Of a stretch of DNA of 64,000 nt, positions 59,276-64,000 are shown piece after piece. The DNA lies in the NCBI GenBank assembly GCA_026874595.1, contig CM049321.1, positions 8,550,979-8,614,978 on the forward strand, read 5' to 3'. Position numbers and translations under genes: made by a program. Each line of letters begins with the position of its first letter. Position 1 is the first letter of the stretch. The DNA is from Sipunculus nudus. Taxonomy: Eukaryota; Annelida; Sipuncula; Golfingiida; Sipunculidae. The notes under the pieces were generated by a model. It saw only the letters and a list, made by a program, of their open reading frames with translations. It was not told the origin of the DNA and did no database searches.

Positions 59276-59600
59276 CAAGATCACAACGCCCGATCGTTGG
59301 CCGGTGGCAGGTGTAAATGGCCGGTGTCCGCCAGGTCACCGGGAGGTGGCAGGTAAAATCTGACGGCTGCCGGCCTGTGGCCTAACTGCCACCGGCCAAC
59401 ACCCTGATGACGTCACACACCCCCTCGAACTTAGACACTGCCTTCGGCCGCCCGGAACCCGTCAGGCGGCCTTTTACTGGCAGTTATTTATGACCACTCG
59501 CACCGATTTTCAAAAAATCGGCCGGCGGCATGTAACTTGAAGAATCCGCCGATGTCTAAAAATCGGCAGGCGGCAGTTTCACATTGTGACCGTAGCATTA

Positions 59601-60724
59601 ACCAAGGCCATCCTCTGATCTCTGCTGCATTTTCAGAAGGTATGCATCGGCCCCCGGAAATTAACCAAGGCTGGATGATTTAGAATTTGCAGAAAGCAAA
59701 CTACATGTATCTCTTTATGTAAAGCAATACCTTTATAGGGATAGTGGAATTAGATAATCTATCTGCAATCTGATGTTAAAGAAATGATAGTTTCGAAACG
59801 ATTTAGAATCAATACAGGACCAAGAAAATTTAATGTACTTCTTCAAAGCAAGTGCCATGAGATATAAACTGTACATGTTTAATAATAGTCCTCAGAAGTG
59901 AACGTACTATGTTCACAAATATTAATCCAAGTATCTTCTGACATATGCGATATTCAAATAAAATTTTCAGCATTTTTTTGGTAAAAAAATATTTGTCTAG
60001 TACAATTTAATTTAATGATATTAAAGCATTGCTCTATATCTTAAACCTAAGCGTTTCAGAACGATATTTAAAATCATTGTACTCAAATGTGTATCTGCAA
60101 CACTAAGATGTTATAGTATAATTATGTAATAATATTTAAATGTTTCATGAATTATGAAGGTTACATGCCTACCACTCCTATCAAATGATTTACAAATCCC
60201 TTGTTCTAGCATTTTACCGATCCAATATTATTGTTTCATTTTTATATTTGTTACTCTACACTAAAGAAGAAATGGCAACACGAAGTACAGACTACGTACC
60301 TTCAAGGGTTTTCGTCGTATTAGTTTTATATGATAAAATAGCTCACTTCCTCGCACATTTGTATAGGAAGCGTTTTTATATAATCTGTTGAATGTTAACA
60401 AGATAATTTATGGATTGCATGTTGGACAATCAACATAAACGACACTGCTCCGATTGTGGTGAGAGATGTGTCTGTGCATCTGTCGGTTGAAAATGTTCGG
60501 TTTTGCACTTATGATGGTTCACAATGTATGAATAAGAGTCTTGAACATGCATTAAACACTAGGATACGGACAAGAATAATCTTATACTGTGTTCTGGCAA
60601 GAATTTTAGTAAACTTTTCAAGTCATGGGGAATTTGAATCTCTGGTTTACTTTGTTTCCCGAAGTATAATATTAAACCTCCTACAACCCGGAGGAATTTC
60701 TCCCTATAATAGGCGTAGATTTTT

Positions 60725-60772
<48 letters not shown>

Positions 60773-60918
60773 TCTCAAGCCCGCTTATTGTCATGTCGCC
60801 CGTGCTTGCTTAATTTATGACAATAACTGGGATGTGATATTATATATTGATTATATATTGTATATATTAAATATTGTAAATATTGATTGTATACATATAC
60901 GTATGTGTATTTGTGTGT
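59601..60918. other. Intergenic sequence
   Basis: No gene recognised. The open frame 60456-60941 is mostly simple-sequence TA repeat and has no domain. A (TA)n run lies at 60727-60770. Confidence 0.5.
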
Positions 60919-62280
60919 GGCTCTTCTTTAGACCAAAATAATTATGAGGAATCTCGCTATAATAGGAATCTATACTATAAGTAGATTATTTACTAAAGTT
61001 CTTAATGAGAGATTAATTACCTGGGCAGAAAATCACAACAAGCTTATAGAAGAGCAAGCTGGATATAGAAGAAAATATAGCACTATTAATAATATGTATA
61101 CCCTCATGGCACTTGTTGAAATATATTTATCAAGGAAAAAAGGACGATTTTATGCAATTCTAATAGATTTTTCCAAGCCGTTCGATTGTATTCAACATGA
61201 CTTATTATTCTATATACTTCATAAATATGGCATTAGAGGAAAAATATTTAATATCCTCAAGTCAATGTACTAAAAATTACATTCTTGTGTCTTAACAAAT
61301 GAAGGAGTAACTAGTTATTTTCAATGCAACGTTGGCACAAGACAAGGATGCATGATCAGTCTTTTATTTTTTACTTTTTTATGAACGAATTTTATTTTAC
61401 AATACATTTTGAGGAAGACAGTATATATATATATAGGTCAAGAACCATCTTATCTGTCAATGGTAATGTTTGCTATTGATGTGGTCTGCTTTGCAGATAA
61501 ATAAATTAGAAGTATATTGTAATAATTATGGAATGAAAGTCAATGCTGAAAAAAACTAAAATAGTTGTGTTTAGAAATGGGGGAACTTTGAGAAAATATG
61601 AAAAATGGTTTTATAAAGGTAAACGCTTAGAAGTTGTCAATAATTATAAATACCTGGGAGGCACAATTACAAGCTTACTAAATTGGTCCAAGATGAAGCA
61701 GAATCTAATTTGTCAAGCAAACAAAGCTTTAATTATAATCAAACAATTTATCTCAAAATACAAGCAACGATCTATTTGTAAATCCTTCTTTCTGTTTGAT
61801 AGGATGGCCCTTCCAGTTCTGTGCTATGGTAGTGAATTATGGGGTTTTGATACATGTGATAATATTGAAAATGTACATACCAAGTTCTGTAAATATATTC
61901 TTTAAGTTAATTTGAATAAATCAGTTGTTGCAGTACTAAGAGAATGTCGGCGGTTGCTCTTGGAGATTCATTATATAATAAGAGCTATAACTTATTTGAC
62001 TAAATTGATAAATATGACAAATAATAGATAACCGAAGCAAAATAATAATAAATAACAATAAATTATATCGCTTTGATGAAGCTGGAAAACAGAACTGGAC
62101 AACTAATATAAAGAAATATTATTTTCGCAAGGCTTTGGCTTTGTTTGGATTAAACAAGATGTTGGGGATGTTAAACTATTACTTTCAGTCTTGAAACAGA
62201 GATTAAATGATTCTTTATTGCAGGATTAGACGAGTAGTATATCTGATAATCGTCGATTAAACACATACTCAACTTTTAAA
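60919..62280 (+). pseudogene. 5'-truncated LINE, RT part, plus strand
   Basis: Same family as 41529-43738. After DQNNY at about 60930, the frame 60944-61273 reads LFTKVLNERLITWAENHNKL, EEQAGYRRKYSTINNMY and FYAILIDFSKPFDCIQHDLL. Then a stop at 61271 precedes GTRQGCMIS. The catalytic FADD box is altered to FAID near 61473, so the enzyme would be dead even without the stops. The frame 61543-61905 gives KIVVFRNGGTLRKYEKWF, NNYKYLGGTITSLLNWSKM and ALPVLCYGSELWGF, the post-RT part. Text continues in broken frames to NTYSTFK at 62280, where another element has inserted. Confidence 0.8.
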
Positions 62281-63448
62281 CTAGAATACGGGTAGTCGAC
62301 AAGCGACTACGTGTATTCGCCACAAACAGAGGGGAACGGGTGAAGTGAGGCATGGATTGAGTGGCAAGGGGAAATAGAGTGAGGTGTGTTGCATATTAGC
62401 ATGGATGTCTGCAGCCGAAATGTGTATGTAGGTTGCGCCACCTACCACAAATCCAGAAAGCTGTCCAAGTTGTACACATATGCAAAATTTTAGGCAAAAG
62501 GTCAAATCACTACATGTATTCTGAGTGATTTTATCCCACAGCAGACAAACAGAAGGACTTGTGCAAAAATGGTGACAGGTGGCACCACCAATTTTTTTGT
62601 ATGATGACGAGCTATGTGGGATCTATACACATGCAAAAATTTGGCCCAATCGGACGAAAGGTTCCTGAGATATGAGCTTGGATGTCTGCAGCGTAAACTA
62701 GAATGTAGGTGGCGCCACCTGTCATAAAATCAAGAAAGCTGTCCAGGATGTATAAAACTGCAAAATTTTAGGCAGATATATCAAACCACTGCCGAGATAT
62801 GAGTGATATTATCCCACGGCAGACAAACAGACGGACGCTGTGCAAAAATGGTTGCAGGTGGCCCCTCCAGTTTTGCATATGATAAAGAGCTATGCGAGAT
62901 CTACACACATGCAAAATTTCGGCCCAATCGGTCAAACGGTTTCCGAGATATGAGCTTGGATGTCTACAGCGTGAACGTGAATGTAGGTGGCGCCACCTAT
63001 CATAAAATCAAGACAGCTATCCAGGATGTATACGCATGCCGAATTTCAGGTGAATTAGTCAAACCACTGCAGAGATATAAGTGATTTTAACCCAAGTCAC
63101 ATGAACAGATGGACACTGTGCAAACATAGTTGCAGGTGGCGCCACCATTTTTCGTGTATGTTATAAAGCTATCCAAGGACTACATTTGTACAAAATGTTT
63201 TTCCTGATCGGTCAAACAGTTCCCGAGATATGTGGGTTTATGTATGGAAACAGACGCACAAATGGACGCTGGGCAGAGAGGAAAGGTCAGAGGTCAAAAC
63301 AAAATCGGGGCGCAGCAGTTCACATGTGACCCGAACATAATCCCGGGTTTCTTAAAATTCCGCCTATCGGTTACGAAGGAGTTCTCCGGACACCTACGCG
63401 GAGGCGGCGGCGGTCGGCTGATCCACAAAACTCTGTTACAACTCATGA
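62281..63448 (-). mobile_element. Non-autonomous Helitron-like element with GGCGCC cores
   Basis: On the minus strand it ends CTAG (62284-62281) before host T. The last bases form a hairpin, GAATACGGGTAGTCG against CGACTACGTGTATTC, with two mismatches and loop ACAAG. The interior has three tandem copies of about 277 bp. The palindrome lies near 62433 (changed), 62708-62719, 62986-62997 and 63135-63146. Recurring phrases are CCGAGATATGAG and GGCCCAATCGG. A (GGC)n tract lies at 63400-63416. The 5' end (TC after A) is either at 63448 or at 63421. The first is preferred because the LINE text is then interrupted with only a few extra bases. Confidence 0.65.
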
Positions 63449-63757
63449 TACAATTAACATTAAACACTGAAAAATATTTAACAGTTCTACAAAATGTTAA
63501 CTATAGGAAAAGTCTATCAAGACTAAGATGTTCATCACATAATTTAGAAGTAGAAAAAGGAATGCATAGTAATATTCCATGGGATGAAAGGTTTTGTAAA
63601 TATTGTCTAAGATATGGGGAAGCTGTTGTGGAAGATGAGCATCATTTTATCATGAAATGCCCATTGTATACAGACTTGAGAATCAAGTATATTGGTGATT
63701 TAAGTACATTTACATATCTGATGGCAGATAATAATACCCATACAATAAAAAATTAGC
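63449..63757 (+). pseudogene. LINE C-terminal knuckle, continuation of 60919-62280
   Basis: LNTEKYLTVLQNVNYRKSL is followed by SLEVE-like and then CKYCLRYGEAVVEDEHHFIM and KCPLY. This is colinear with the tail of the minus-strand copy (NTELYLSAVPNKRYRISL, then CKLCLKHGESYIEDEYHYVI). The Cys-Cys-His-Cys spacing is the C-terminal zinc knuckle of this LINE family. The frame ends at TAG 63754-63756. 3' UTR probably continues to the (ATT)n run. Confidence 0.75.
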
Positions 63758-63913
63758 AACCTATGTACACTTTGCCTTTGTCAGGAGAGATGACGAATTG
63801 AAAGCTATCATCTAATTAATCTATTTGTTCACTTACTTATTCATCTACCAGTCAAGAAATAGATTAACTGTTTTCCATCGATGCATTGTACTACTGTTTG
63901 TTTATATGTTCAC

Positions 63914-63916
<3 letters not shown>

Positions 63917-63948
<32 letters not shown>
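63917..63948. repeat. (ATT)n microsatellite
   Basis: About ten ATT repeats near the 3' end of the plus-strand LINE. Confidence 0.9.
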
Positions 63949-63949
<1 letters not shown>

Positions 63950-64000
63950 GGTATTATTTATGACCTCTAAATGAAATGAAATATGTGATTACAAAATTTC

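Larger units (their letters stand above)
56877..59597. mobile_element. TIR DNA transposon, PIF/Harbinger-like, non-autonomous
   Basis: The left end TGCTACGGTCACAA (56877) and the reverse complement of the right end (59597) are identical for 14 bases. A second match, TGCCGCCTGCCG, occurs about 25 bases in from each end. TTA flanks both ends (56874-56876 and 59598-59600), the TWA duplication typical of PIF/Harbinger. The interior is rich in CGGCAGGCGGCAG-type repeats and far more G+C-rich than its surroundings. No transposase frame is seen. A Jockey-like LINE fragment (about 57478-59275) lies inside, so the element was near 0.9 kb before that insertion. Confidence 0.65.

Noticed and set aside
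60456-60941. 161-codon plus-strand open frame
   Set aside because: It contains a TA microsatellite translated as Tyr-Ile repeats and has no recognisable domain.

Overview
The window is nuclear DNA of an animal. There are no operons or ribosome binding sites. One intron-containing membrane-protein gene can be assembled, and almost everything else is repeat. An MS4A-like gene, decayed LINEs of two or three lineages, Helitron-like elements with internal tandem cores and an ACGG-type microsatellite, and a tRNA-derived SINE together fit an aquatic invertebrate. A mollusc, perhaps a bivalve, is my best guess, but this is inference.

Region by region: 1-1957 is unique or lightly repetitive sequence with one isolated, diverged copy of the satellite unit near 239-320. 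From 1958 to 31154 a single tandem array of about 390 units (73 or 76 bp each) fills nearly half the window. It is non-coding and carries higher-order duplications of about 0.67, 0.96, 1.25, 1.43 and 3.33 kb. Immediately after it (31156-31571) lies a broken piece of a hAT/ZMYM-like zinc-finger protein gene. From 31.6 to 35 kb there is intergenic DNA with a foldback element and a 65-bp tandem repeat. From 35.0 to 40.4 kb there is a near-complete but dead L1/Tx1-like LINE (ORF1 plus ORF2), split by a Helitron-like insertion at 39007-39735 whose removal restores an open reading frame. From 41.1 to 45.15 kb a repeat carrying the palindrome GGTGGCGCCACC is interrupted by a second, minus-strand LINE with a 12-bp target-site duplication. 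At 45.77-46.2 kb there is a CRE plus TATA promoter-like segment and a 12-bp minisatellite.

The one convincing host gene is on the minus strand between 54849 and 51834. Four exons encode a four-pass MS4A (CD20-like) protein, including a 57-nt exon found by eye, and a possible cytoplasmic tail exon lies at 48434-48178. A Helitron-like element (48797-49999) sits inside its last putative intron. A cluster of three perfect CRE sites (53063-53110) lies in its second intron. From 56.4 to 59.6 kb there is a tRNA-derived SINE and then a 2.7-kb GC-rich element with terminal inverted repeats and TTA target duplications, into which a Jockey-like LINE has inserted. From 60.9 to 63.8 kb lies a plus-strand relative of the 41.5-43.7 kb LINE, itself interrupted by another Helitron-like element.

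Most of the window is therefore nested transposons around one membrane-protein gene, next to a very large satellite array.
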